A stretch of DNA of 6,742 bases. Source: Pseudomonadota bacterium. GTDB lineage: Bacteria; Pseudomonadota; Gammaproteobacteria; Woeseiales; Woeseiaceae. This document shows positions 1 to 6,384 of the stretch, piece by piece. Within the stretch, counting starts at the first letter, position 1. Every line of letters begins with the position of its first letter. The notes beneath the pieces are model-generated. The model had not been told where the DNA came from and did not search any database. It worked only from the letters and a program-made list of their open reading frames with translations. The stretch spans positions 1-6,742 of the forward strand of contig JAPUKV010000222.1 in NCBI GenBank assembly GCA_027295475.1, written 5' to 3'. A program made the position numbers and the translations under genes.

Positions 1-166
1 GGCAGAAAAGGACCTTGCAATGGGCCAGGAGATCAATCCCAACGCCCGTACTCTGAAGGTGGTCAAGGGCATGTTCCTCGACGCAACACATCCGGTATCG
101 CCGAACATCATTATTGATGATCGCAAACGCAAGAACGCGGATGTTTCTGTAAAAGAAGAGCGCTAG
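1..166 (+). CDS. 3' end of an unrecognised protein-coding gene
   Basis: An open frame entering from the left edge (codons in phase from base 2) encodes 54 residues and stops at TAG 164-166. The peptide is hydrophilic and well composed. It contains a stretch reading LDATHPVSPNIIIDD and ends in a charged tail rich in Lys, Arg and Glu (NADVSVKEER). No stop interrupts it, and the next gene begins at the base after its stop codon, so this is very probably the C-terminus of a real gene in the same transcript as the TonB-like protein. I do not recognise the family from this fragment. There is no visible membrane segment or catalytic motif. Confidence is high that it is coding and low on identity. 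Confidence 0.7.
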   Translation, partial: AEKDLAMGQEINPNARTLKVVKGMFLDATHPVSPNIIIDDRKRKNADVSVKEER

Positions 167-586
167 GTGTGTCTGGTGACCATCACACGACAGACAGCCG
201 TAACGGCTGTAGTCTGCCTGGCGGTGGCGTCATCCGCCATTGTTCTTGCGGACAATAGCTCGCGAGTCACGCGCATAACCCATATGGAAGACTCGTCATC
301 CGATCGGATGCCGTCGGTTACTGCGGTACCGCAATATCCCGAAATAGCAAGACGTGATCGGATCGAGGGTGAAGCAACCGTCTGTTACACGATCGATGCA
401 CATGGCCGAATTCGCAGGCCTGCCGTCCAGCGAAGCTCCCACAAAATGTTTGCCAAATCAGCGCTTAAGGCCATAAAGAAATCGAGCTACGAGCCTTTGC
501 GGTCGAACCAAGAGGCCACAGTTACGAGAACCTGCCGAACATTCCGCTTTTTGCTAAAGCCGGTCGCTATTGAGGAAGTCGAATAG
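167..586 (+). CDS. Small periplasmic TonB-family protein (TonB C-terminal domain)
   Basis: This 139-residue protein has a cleavable-looking signal peptide: a hydrophobic core at about residues 10-28 ending VLA, then DN. A TonB C-terminal domain fills about residues 50-132. The hallmarks are the QYPEIARRDRIEGEA segment, a TIDAHG turn (domain strand-turn-strand), and an AKSALKAIKKSSYEPL helix/strand that matches the usual A-L-x-A-[IV]-[KR] pattern. It lacks the N-terminal anchor plus long Pro-rich spacer of canonical TonB, so it is probably a stand-alone periplasmic domain. Two cysteines, Cys73 and Cys123, fall in strands of the domain and could form a disulfide. The start is uncertain. GTG 167 directly follows the upstream stop and has a purine-rich GAAGAG at 155-160. 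GTG 176 is also in frame and would give a more typical signal peptide (MTITRQTAV). Known TonB domains contact outer-membrane receptors; a link to the receptor encoded downstream is only inference. Confidence 0.85.
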   Translation: MCLVTITRQTAVTAVVCLAVASSAIVLADNSSRVTRITHMEDSSSDRMPSVTAVPQYPEIARRDRIEGEATVCYTIDAHGRIRRPAVQRSSHKMFAKSALKAIKKSSYEPLRSNQEATVTRTCRTFRFLLKPVAIEEVE

Positions 587-740
587 GGTCTGGTCGATCG
601 CCTCCCTGCAGTCTTTTTTCAATAAAGTAGATATCATCGCCGAATGCGGACGGGTCATCGCTCGTGGCATTGGCGGCGACCTTGATGACAAGCTCTTCCC
701 GGTTCGTTGGCGCCCGCCGTCGCGACAGACACGGTAACCA
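587..740. other. Gene-poor stretch with decayed-looking minus-strand coding
   Basis: There is no intact gene here. On the minus strand, in the same phase as the mtnA remnant and separated from it by the single TAG at 743-741, an open frame of 57 codons runs to a TAG at 569-567 inside the TonB-like gene. Part of it reads like protein (REELVIKVAANATSDD, FGDDIYFIEKRLQ). The adjacent minus frame over about 695-760 also reads like protein (ISIVVTVSVATAGANEP). Together they suggest a frameshifted relic, but I cannot name a family. A run of six T at 614-619 follows the TonB-like gene, without a convincing stem before it. Confidence 0.35.
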
Positions 741-902
741 CTATCGATATCTGAATGTGCAGGCTACTGCACCCTCCCAGTAGTTGCTCAAGTCTCGTAC
801 GACGTACTCATGAGGCAGCTTCGTCTGGTCAATGATCTGAACAATTGAGGGATCGTCAGGTTTGAGCCAGATCGTCCGAAAATTTTCGCCTTTTGTGATC
901 AT
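741..902 (-). pseudogene. mtnA: Truncated 5' remnant of mtnA (methylthioribose-1-phosphate isomerase)
   Basis: Reading the minus strand from ATG 902-900 gives 53 codons ending at TAG 743-741. Residues 8-38 contain the N-terminal signature of MtnA, the methionine-salvage enzyme that isomerises 5-methylthioribose-1-phosphate to 5-methylthioribulose-1-phosphate: FRTIWLKPDDPSIVQIIDQ followed by KLPHEYVVRDL. An intact enzyme is about 340-380 residues and continues into a helix and an R-G-A-P/G-L-I-G motif. Here similarity fades after residue about 38-44, and nothing resembling the remaining 300 residues follows in any minus frame down to base 587. It is therefore a 5' fragment left by deletion or recombination. 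Recognition is from memory of the family, not from an alignment. A functional mtnA could exist elsewhere in the genome. Confidence 0.75.
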
Positions 903-904
903 CG

Positions 905-1114
905 TTGGATTCGCCCGTCATCCATTTTAGCCTCCGCGGCAACCCCGGTCGCTATGCATCACTTCCGGCGGGCTCGTATAGGGGTACACTGGTGCTCGTG
1001 CGCCTGCCTACGAATCCACCTGAAATTCTGTGGTTTGCGACCGATATTCGCCCGTCCGGGGGTCCAATACTTGAGGTTGAGGGAGTTTTGGCCGGTGGCG
1101 ATATATCTGGATGA
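905..1114 (+). CDS. Possible small hypothetical protein upstream of the sigma gene
   Basis: A 69-codon frame starts at TTG 905 and stops at TGA 1112-1114, overlapping the sigma gene by 20 bases in another phase. The translation reads like a plausible beta-rich polypeptide (GSYRGTLVLVRL, PPEILWFATDIRP, ILEVEGVLAGGDISG), with codon third positions moderately rich in G and C. Against it, there is no Shine-Dalgarno sequence before the TTG, the start lies just outside the 5' end of the mtnA remnant on the other strand, and I recognise no family. If real, it would end inside the sigma gene and could couple translation to it. It might also be the tail of a gene whose 5' part was lost at the same rearrangement. 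Confidence 0.3.
   Translation: MDSPVIHFSLRGNPGRYASLPAGSYRGTLVLVRLPTNPPEILWFATDIRPSGGPILEVEGVLAGGDISG
1079..1085 (+). promoter_or_regulatory. Ribosome binding site deciding the sigma start
   Basis: GAGGGAG lies 9 bases before GTG 1095. It supports that codon as the start of the sigma factor, rather than the in-frame ATG at 954. The 47 residues that the longer version would add look unlike a sigma N-terminus (Cys- and Arg-rich). Confidence 0.6.
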
Positions 1115-1721
1115 TAAACGCCTTGTAAAACAACTACTTGCTCACGATGAGCAGGCATTTGACACGTTTTTTAACGATAACTTTGCGAGGCTGTACCGAT
1201 TCGCGTTAACGCGCCTGTCCGATGATCCGGATGGCACACGCGAGGTCGTGCAGATTACGTTAAGCAAAGCCATCCAGAAGCTGCATACCTACCGGGGTGA
1301 AGCCGCTCTGTTTACCTGGCTCTGTGCGATCTGCCGCAATGAGACGAGCGACTGGTTGGCGAATCAGCGCCGGTACCGCGACCATATCGTGCTTACAGAG
1401 GACATTCCCGAAGTAATGGCCGCCGTCGATTCCTATCGGGCACCCCAGGAGGACAGTCCGGAACGACACGCGGAGCGTATGGAGGGCCTTCGGCTGATAC
1501 AGGTTGCGCTGGATCGGCTGCCGGCGAAATACGGCGACGTGTTGGAGTGGAAATACATAGAAGGTTATTCGGTTAAAGAGATAGCCGAAAAACTGGAACT
1601 TGGGCACGAAGCGACTCAGTCTTTGCTTGCGCGGGCAAAGCGGGCATTCGGTGACGTGTACTCGTCACTGACCGGTCCTTTACGATCGGAGCCGAACAGT
1701 GCAGGACTAACGCAGCCATGA
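1095..1721 (+). CDS. ECF-type RNA polymerase sigma factor
   Basis: This sigma-70 family protein of extracytoplasmic-function type has 208 residues from GTG 1095. Region 2 spans about residues 8-90. It opens with LVKQLLAHDEQAFDTFF, passes through a core-binding helix (REVVQITLSKAIQKL), and reaches the promoter-melting/-10 segment TYRGEAALFTWLCAICRN. Region 4 spans about 135-190. It begins ALDRLPAKYGDVLEWKYIEG and carries the helix-turn-helix SVKEIAEKLELGHEATQSLL. No region 3 or region 1 is present, as expected for ECF factors, and the length is usual. Its last bases overlap the anti-sigma start (ATGA at 1718-1721), indicating translational coupling and stoichiometric production. By analogy with FecI/PupI it should direct transcription of the receptor gene, and perhaps its own operon, when released by the signal. 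I could not identify a convincing target promoter in the window. Confidence 0.93.
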   Translation: MAIYLDDKRLVKQLLAHDEQAFDTFFNDNFARLYRFALTRLSDDPDGTREVVQITLSKAIQKLHTYRGEAALFTWLCAICRNETSDWLANQRRYRDHIVLTEDIPEVMAAVDSYRAPQEDSPERHAERMEGLRLIQVALDRLPAKYGDVLEWKYIEGYSVKEIAEKLELGHEATQSLLARAKRAFGDVYSSLTGPLRSEPNSAGLTQP

Positions 1722-2722
1722 ATGAGATGAATCAGAAACAGGACCTTCGGTCGGAGCGGGCACTCGAGGAGTTGCTCAGCAAAGCACAGCCGAGGCCGTT
1801 ACCACCACAACAGGACGAAGAGTCGATTCGTCAGGCTGTACGCGCTGAATGGGATCAGGTAACGAAACGAAGAATACGAACTCGCCGCGTAACACAGTTC
1901 GCGCTCGCGGCATCCGTTTTATTGGCTATCTTTGTGAGCCTGAATGCGCTGCGCGGACCGTTCGATGGCAAGCAATTACAGCAGCTGGCGAGCATAGAAA
2001 AGCAATTCGGCATCATAACAATGCTGAATAATGGGCAGGCAGTCGAAACAGGAGAGGAGGCCGGTCTGACCCTCGCATGGAATGATGGTGGCTCGCTGAG
2101 GCTTGATCAGAACACGCGCGTTGAATTCGAATCGGGTTCGGAGATCTATTTGCAGTCCGGGCGTATTTATTTCGATTCGATGCCGAGCGGTATACCAACC
2201 GTTCGGACAGATCCTGATAAAGCCAAACTGACGATTCGAACCGACGCCGGCACGGTGCGGCATTTCGGGACCCAGTTCATCACCCAGACAGACGGGGATG
2301 AACTGAACGTTATGGTGCGCGAAGGACGTGTGTCGGTCGAAGGATCGCGTGTCGATGAGACGGTGACGGTGGGTCAAAAGCTGACCGTGACACGTGATGG
2401 CCAGACGACCGTCCACGACGTCGATGTTAGCGGCGGTGACTGGAAGTGGATCGAGAAGACCTCACCGTCATTCACACTGGATAATCGGCCGATCATTGAA
2501 TTCCTCACCTGGGTCAGCCGCGAAACGGGCCAACCACTGCGATTCACATCCAGCACCGTCGAGGATATCGTCAAAGAAAAAGAACTTCGTGGTGTAGTCG
2601 ACAAAGAACCAAGCCTCGCACTGCCTTTTTACATGCAGCTCACTGGTCTCAATTGGGATATCAAGGATGGCGAGATCGTGGTCGGTAGCGGCGATCCGAA
2701 CAATCGATCCGGCGGGACCTGA
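1718..2722 (+). CDS. FecR-type transmembrane anti-sigma factor with C-terminal STN-like domain
   Basis: This 334-residue protein is predicted to span the inner membrane once. Residues 1-57 are polar and cytoplasmic, ending in a strongly basic RRIRTRR stop. Residues about 61-79 form the membrane helix (FALAASVLLAIFVSLNAL). A periplasmic FecR domain follows at about 92-210, with the typical GSLRLDQNTRVEFESG and DAGTVRHFGTQF motifs and the closing VMVREGRVSVEG. Residues about 250-323 resemble an STN domain: FTLDNRPIIEFLTWVSRETG at the start and LNWDIKDGEIVVG at the end. The FecR/PupR family holds its sigma factor at the membrane and receives the signal from the receptor in the periplasm. A C-terminal STN-like part is known for PupR-type proteins. 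The ATG overlaps the sigma stop, and an AGGA lies about 11 bases upstream. The cytoplasmic part does not show an obvious classical FecR N-terminal domain, so the sigma-binding element is short or divergent. Confidence 0.9.
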   Translation: MNEMNQKQDLRSERALEELLSKAQPRPLPPQQDEESIRQAVRAEWDQVTKRRIRTRRVTQFALAASVLLAIFVSLNALRGPFDGKQLQQLASIEKQFGIITMLNNGQAVETGEEAGLTLAWNDGGSLRLDQNTRVEFESGSEIYLQSGRIYFDSMPSGIPTVRTDPDKAKLTIRTDAGTVRHFGTQFITQTDGDELNVMVREGRVSVEGSRVDETVTVGQKLTVTRDGQTTVHDVDVSGGDWKWIEKTSPSFTLDNRPIIEFLTWVSRETGQPLRFTSSTVEDIVKEKELRGVVDKEPSLALPFYMQLTGLNWDIKDGEIVVGSGDPNNRSGGT

Positions 2723-2765
2723 CGCGCAAGTCATGATCACCGGTGCGCACATCCCAGACCTTAAG

Positions 2766-5291
2766 ATGAGGCAGTCGCTCTTCATCATTGTTCTGTTGAT
2801 GTTTTCGTTGTCCGCCGTGGCAGCAGACAACAACGCTGCGCGTTACAAAGGCCGGACAGTCACGTCGGTAATTGACGAGTTTCGCGCAATGGGATTCGGG
2901 TTTGCTTACAGCACCAGTCTTGTTAGCGACACATTGCCTGTCACCATCGAGCCAACATCAACCGACGAGCTCCAGATCGTCAAACAGATTCTCGGGCCGC
3001 ACAACCTGACGATTCGCTCGGAAGAGGGCTTGTGGCTGATCGTCCGAGGCGATCAGGGCGGGCAGCAGCAAGGGGAGGTGCTGCTGATCGTCAGGGACAA
3101 ACGGGACTATGCGCCGCTTGAGCAACTGACCGTCAGGGCGACGCCGGCGTTGGCGTCGGCCAGCATTTTGGTGCCCGGAATCCAGCAATACTCAGAACTC
3201 GAGCCAGGCATATATCGTATCGAGGTCGTGGCCAGCGGCTTTGACCCGGCGGTTCGGCGGGTCTACGTCGAACCGGGTAAAACAACGGAGGTGACCTTTT
3301 TGCTCGAACCGGAAAGGCCCGAAATCGAAGCGATTACGGTGTCTGCCAGTCGCTACGAGATTTCCCGCGACATCAACACGTCCGCGTTTTATCTTGACCA
3401 GCGCACGATCCAGAACATGCCCGACATCGGCGAAGATCCCATCCGCGTCGCACAGCGTTTGCCAGGTACTGCAGCCGGTGGTGTTTCGGCGCGTGCTCAC
3501 TTCCGTGGTGGCGAAGAATCCGAGACCGGCATCATCCTGAACGGTCAACGGCTTTTCGACCCGTTTCATATTCGCGATTACAACAACATTTTCAGTACGA
3601 TCGATGCTCGCGCGATCGATGGCGTCGAAGTATTCACTGGCGGATTCCCTGCACGCTACGGCGATCGTCTGAGTGGCTTCGTGCTCATGAATTCTCTCGA
3701 CACCATACAGCCAAGACATACAGAGCTGGGCGTTAGCGTTTTCAATACATCTATATTGTCGGCAGGCACATTTCCTGGCGGGGCTGCACAGTGGCTCGTG
3801 TCTGCCAGACGCAGCAACCTGGACCTCGTTCTGAATCCGAAACTCGGCCAGCCGAACTATTACGATGTGTTCAGTCAGCTTGCGTTTGATCTGACGCCGG
3901 ATGTGAGATTGTCCCTGAACGGACTGTATGCAGATGATAGCGTGACCGTCATACTCGAGAACGAGCCGAGCGAACTCGAACAGGCGACCAGTGAGACACA
4001 AAATGCGCAATTTTGGGTGACGCTGGAAAATCAGTGGTCGCCGGTATTGCGAAGTATCAGCGTTGTTTCGTTCAATTCGTTCTCCAATCACCAGCTTGGT
4101 GAAACCAACGATGCGGAGGAAATCGTCTCGGATGTCGACGATCGCCGAAGCGTCGATCAATATGGCTTCCGCCAGGACTGGTTCTGGAACCAGTCCGATA
4201 TCCACCTGGTTCAATGGGGCTTTCAGGCTGAAAACAGCGAAGCTCGTTACGATTACACGGGCCAGGCCGAGTTTTTCGGGCTTTCTGCCTTGTACCAGGA
4301 TGTAGATGACACGATCTCACGTGACTTGAGTGCTGCACCCATCGGTAACAGCTTTGCGGTTTACTTATCGGATCGATGGAAAGTGGCACGCAATACCATC
4401 GTTGAACTTGGCTTGAGGTGGGATGATCAGACCTATACGGGCCTTGTCTCGGACTCTCAATTGAGCCCACGGCTCAGTGTGTTACATGCGATCAGTCCGC
4501 AGACGGAACTCAGATTCAGCTGGGGGCGCTATCACCAGTCTCAGGGAATTCATGAGCTGCAGATCGAGGATGGTGTGACCAGTTTCTTTCCCGCCCAGAG
4601 AGCCGACCATCTAATCGCCGGTATTCGGCACAGCTTCAACAATAAAGTCTCGGTTAGACTCGAACTATTTCAGAAGGACATGAGCCGTTTGCGGCCACGC
4701 TTCGAGAATCTGTTTGATCCTTTAGCCCTGATTCCAGAGTTGCAGCCGGACCGTGTAAGAATTGCTCCAAGCAAAGCGCGGGCCAGGGGACTGGAGTTTT
4801 CAATTGATCGCACCAACGGGTCACTCACGTGGTGGGCGAGCTATACGCTTTCAGAAGTCACTGACACGGTGGATGGTATCAAGGTGCCCAGAAGCTGGGA
4901 CCAGACGCATGCACTTCTGGCAGGAATAAACTGGAATAACGCGGCCTGGGATTTTTCATTGGCAGCGAATGTTCATAGTGGCTGGCCGACGACCGGCATG
5001 ACGCTCGTTGATGCACCTGATCCCGCTGCTGACCCGATCGCAATTCCGGGACCGCGAAATGCTGAAAGACACGGTACGTTTGCCAGCGTCGATGCGCGTA
5101 TCAGCCGCCGGTTCAGCGTGGGTAAAGGGACAATTACTGCGTTCTTCGAGGTTGCCAATTTGTTTGATCGCAAGAATCTCTGTTGCCGCGACTACGATCT
5201 CGCTGACGACACCGACGATGTGCTCGAACTCAGCGACGACTACTGGCTGCCTCGATTACCCGCGATCGGGTTCCTCTGGGAATTCCAGTAA
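2766..5291 (+). CDS. TonB-dependent outer-membrane receptor/transducer with STN-like and carboxypeptidase-regulatory-like domains
   Basis: This protein has 841 residues from ATG 2766. That start puts a classical signal peptide at the N-terminus (hydrophobic core FIIVLLMFSLSAVAA, cleavage before Asp21). In-frame ATGs at 2667 and 2733 would put extra residues before it, and none has a strong ribosome site. An STN-like signalling domain occupies about 25-95 (YKGRTVTSVIDEFRAMGFGF to EGLWLIVRG). A beta-sandwich resembling carboxypeptidase-regulatory domains spans about 105-180. A TonB-box-like EAITVSAS lies at about 188-195. The plug (about 196-310) contains HFRGGEESETGIILNGQRL and GVEVFTGGFPARYGDRLSG. 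The remainder is the beta barrel, with a NLFDRKNLCCRDYD segment near the end (Cys806-Cys807) and the final strand IGFLWEFQ. It should import a ligand using TonB energy and signal to the anti-sigma factor encoded 43 bases upstream. The ligand is unknown. Confidence 0.92.
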   Translation: MRQSLFIIVLLMFSLSAVAADNNAARYKGRTVTSVIDEFRAMGFGFAYSTSLVSDTLPVTIEPTSTDELQIVKQILGPHNLTIRSEEGLWLIVRGDQGGQQQGEVLLIVRDKRDYAPLEQLTVRATPALASASILVPGIQQYSELEPGIYRIEVVASGFDPAVRRVYVEPGKTTEVTFLLEPERPEIEAITVSASRYEISRDINTSAFYLDQRTIQNMPDIGEDPIRVAQRLPGTAAGGVSARAHFRGGEESETGIILNGQRLFDPFHIRDYNNIFSTIDARAIDGVEVFTGGFPARYGDRLSGFVLMNSLDTIQPRHTELGVSVFNTSILSAGTFPGGAAQWLVSARRSNLDLVLNPKLGQPNYYDVFSQLAFDLTPDVRLSLNGLYADDSVTVILENEPSELEQATSETQNAQFWVTLENQWSPVLRSISVVSFNSFSNHQLGETNDAEEIVSDVDDRRSVDQYGFRQDWFWNQSDIHLVQWGFQAENSEARYDYTGQAEFFGLSALYQDVDDTISRDLSAAPIGNSFAVYLSDRWKVARNTIVELGLRWDDQTYTGLVSDSQLSPRLSVLHAISPQTELRFSWGRYHQSQGIHELQIEDGVTSFFPAQRADHLIAGIRHSFNNKVSVRLELFQKDMSRLRPRFENLFDPLALIPELQPDRVRIAPSKARARGLEFSIDRTNGSLTWWASYTLSEVTDTVDGIKVPRSWDQTHALLAGINWNNAAWDFSLAANVHSGWPTTGMTLVDAPDPAADPIAIPGPRNAERHGTFASVDARISRRFSVGKGTITAFFEVANLFDRKNLCCRDYDLADDTDDVLELSDDYWLPRLPAIGFLWEFQ

Positions 5292-5312
5292 GCGGCTGCA
5301 CGATTCACTAAC

Positions 5313-6371
5313 TCATATCAACAGGGCGGGCACCCGTTTGCTGTCGAGTGTCCGCCGATATACTCGCGTGTATTCTGCAGCCATTCGCTCGGGGCTGAAC
5401 TGCCTGGCGCGGGTGCAGGCCGCATTGCCCAGTCTTTTTCTTAGATTTTCGTCGCTGCAAATTGCGAGCAACGCGTCCTGAAAACCCCGTTTGTCGTCTG
5501 TATCGCACAAAATACCTTCTCGGCCATGTCGAACGATTTCCGGTATGACACCGACATTACTTGCTACGATCGGTAAGTGATAAGACATTGCCTCTAGCAT
5601 GGCAGAACCCAGGGTCCCTCTTCGGGATGGAAAAAGAAATACGTCCATCGTTTCGTAACAGATCTGCAGGTCCGCGAGCCATCCTGTGAGCGATACGTTA
5701 GGCAGATGCGAAGCACGTTCCTTTAGTTCGACTTCATCCTTGCCGTTGCCGATCAGAACAAATCGAAAGCGGGGATGGCGGTCGACAAATTGCTCGGCAA
5801 TATCGAGAATGATTGCCTGACCTTTTGTCGAGTCGCTTAGCTCCCCGACATAACCAACCACAAACTCATCATCGCGCCGCCCGGGCTGCACTCTCGTGGA
5901 TGGTATACCGGTCCTATTCGTACAGCAGGCATCATAGATGTTGTCAATTGGCGTACTCGGAGAATAAGCAAGCATGACTTTCGAGACGGCTTCAGAAACA
6001 CAGGCTATCCCTTCGGCGCGTCGATACATGGATCTTGCCAGCGCGTGTGCAGGCGGCGGCTCCAATGACCTGTGTGTGACGATATATGGGATCGATCGCG
6101 TCATTGTCAGCAATAATCCGGATGGCATACTCTTGCTGTCATGTAGGTGAGCAAGGTCGACGTTCGGCATCAACCCATAAGCAGTGACCGGCGAATTAAC
6201 CAACGGCGAAATTGAAATATCGACGTGTTCGAGGAGACGCCGAGCGAGAATGGGATTGCTGACGACTGCGTGCTGCTCGATCCTGTGATTCGACAGCGCT
6301 TTTGCCAACATCAATAATTGATGCCCACTGCCGCCGTATTCCTTTGCAAGATTGATATGACCGATTTTCAC
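5313..6371 (-). CDS. GT4-like family glycosyltransferase (GT-B fold)
   Basis: This 352-residue protein starts at GTG 6371-6369 with only a weak ribosome site (GGTGG). The N-terminal Rossmann half begins KIGHINLAKEYGGSGHQLLM, where the Gly-Gly followed by a helix is typical of GT-B sugar transferases. The C-terminal nucleotide-sugar half runs from VVGYVGELSDSTKGQ (about 171-185, with the conserved Lys-Gly at 183-184) through FVLIGNGKDEVEL to the donor-site region FPSRRGTLGSAMLEAMSYHLPIVASNVGVIPEIV. There Glu260 matches the second Glu of the E-x7-E motif, but the first position is Gly252. No membrane helix or signal peptide is visible, so it is cytoplasmic or peripheral. Members usually transfer a sugar onto lipid carriers, lipopolysaccharide or capsule; donor and acceptor cannot be inferred. 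It converges on the receptor gene with a 21-base gap and lies downstream of folD on the same strand. Confidence 0.88.
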   Translation of the reverse strand: MKIGHINLAKEYGGSGHQLLMLAKALSNHRIEQHAVVSNPILARRLLEHVDISISPLVNSPVTAYGLMPNVDLAHLHDSKSMPSGLLLTMTRSIPYIVTHRSLEPPPAHALARSMYRRAEGIACVSEAVSKVMLAYSPSTPIDNIYDACCTNRTGIPSTRVQPGRRDDEFVVGYVGELSDSTKGQAIILDIAEQFVDRHPRFRFVLIGNGKDEVELKERASHLPNVSLTGWLADLQICYETMDVFLFPSRRGTLGSAMLEAMSYHLPIVASNVGVIPEIVRHGREGILCDTDDKRGFQDALLAICSDENLRKRLGNAACTRARQFSPERMAAEYTRVYRRTLDSKRVPALLI

Positions 6372-6384
6372 AATGCCACCACAC

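Noticed and set aside
590..619. Intrinsic terminator after the TonB-like gene
   Set aside because: A run of six T is present, but only a tiny CGATCG/CTGCAG palindrome precedes it and no stable GC-rich stem adjoins the run.
954..1094. Upstream ATG extension of the sigma factor
   Set aside because: The added 47 residues are Cys- and Arg-rich and unlike a sigma N-terminus. GTG 1095 has a good GAGGGAG site and gives the usual length.
2667..2765. Longer receptor N-terminus from ATG 2667 or 2733
   Set aside because: Both place polar residues before an otherwise classical signal peptide. The 2667 start would also overlap the end of the anti-sigma gene by 56 bases.
3192..4214. Long minus-strand open frame of 340 codons inside the receptor gene
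   Set aside because: It is entirely antisense to a clear receptor coding sequence and the translation matches no fold I recognise. It follows from the codon bias of the plus-strand gene.
5292..5312. Bidirectional terminator between the convergent receptor and glycosyltransferase genes
   Set aside because: The 21-base gap contains no inverted repeat or T-run.
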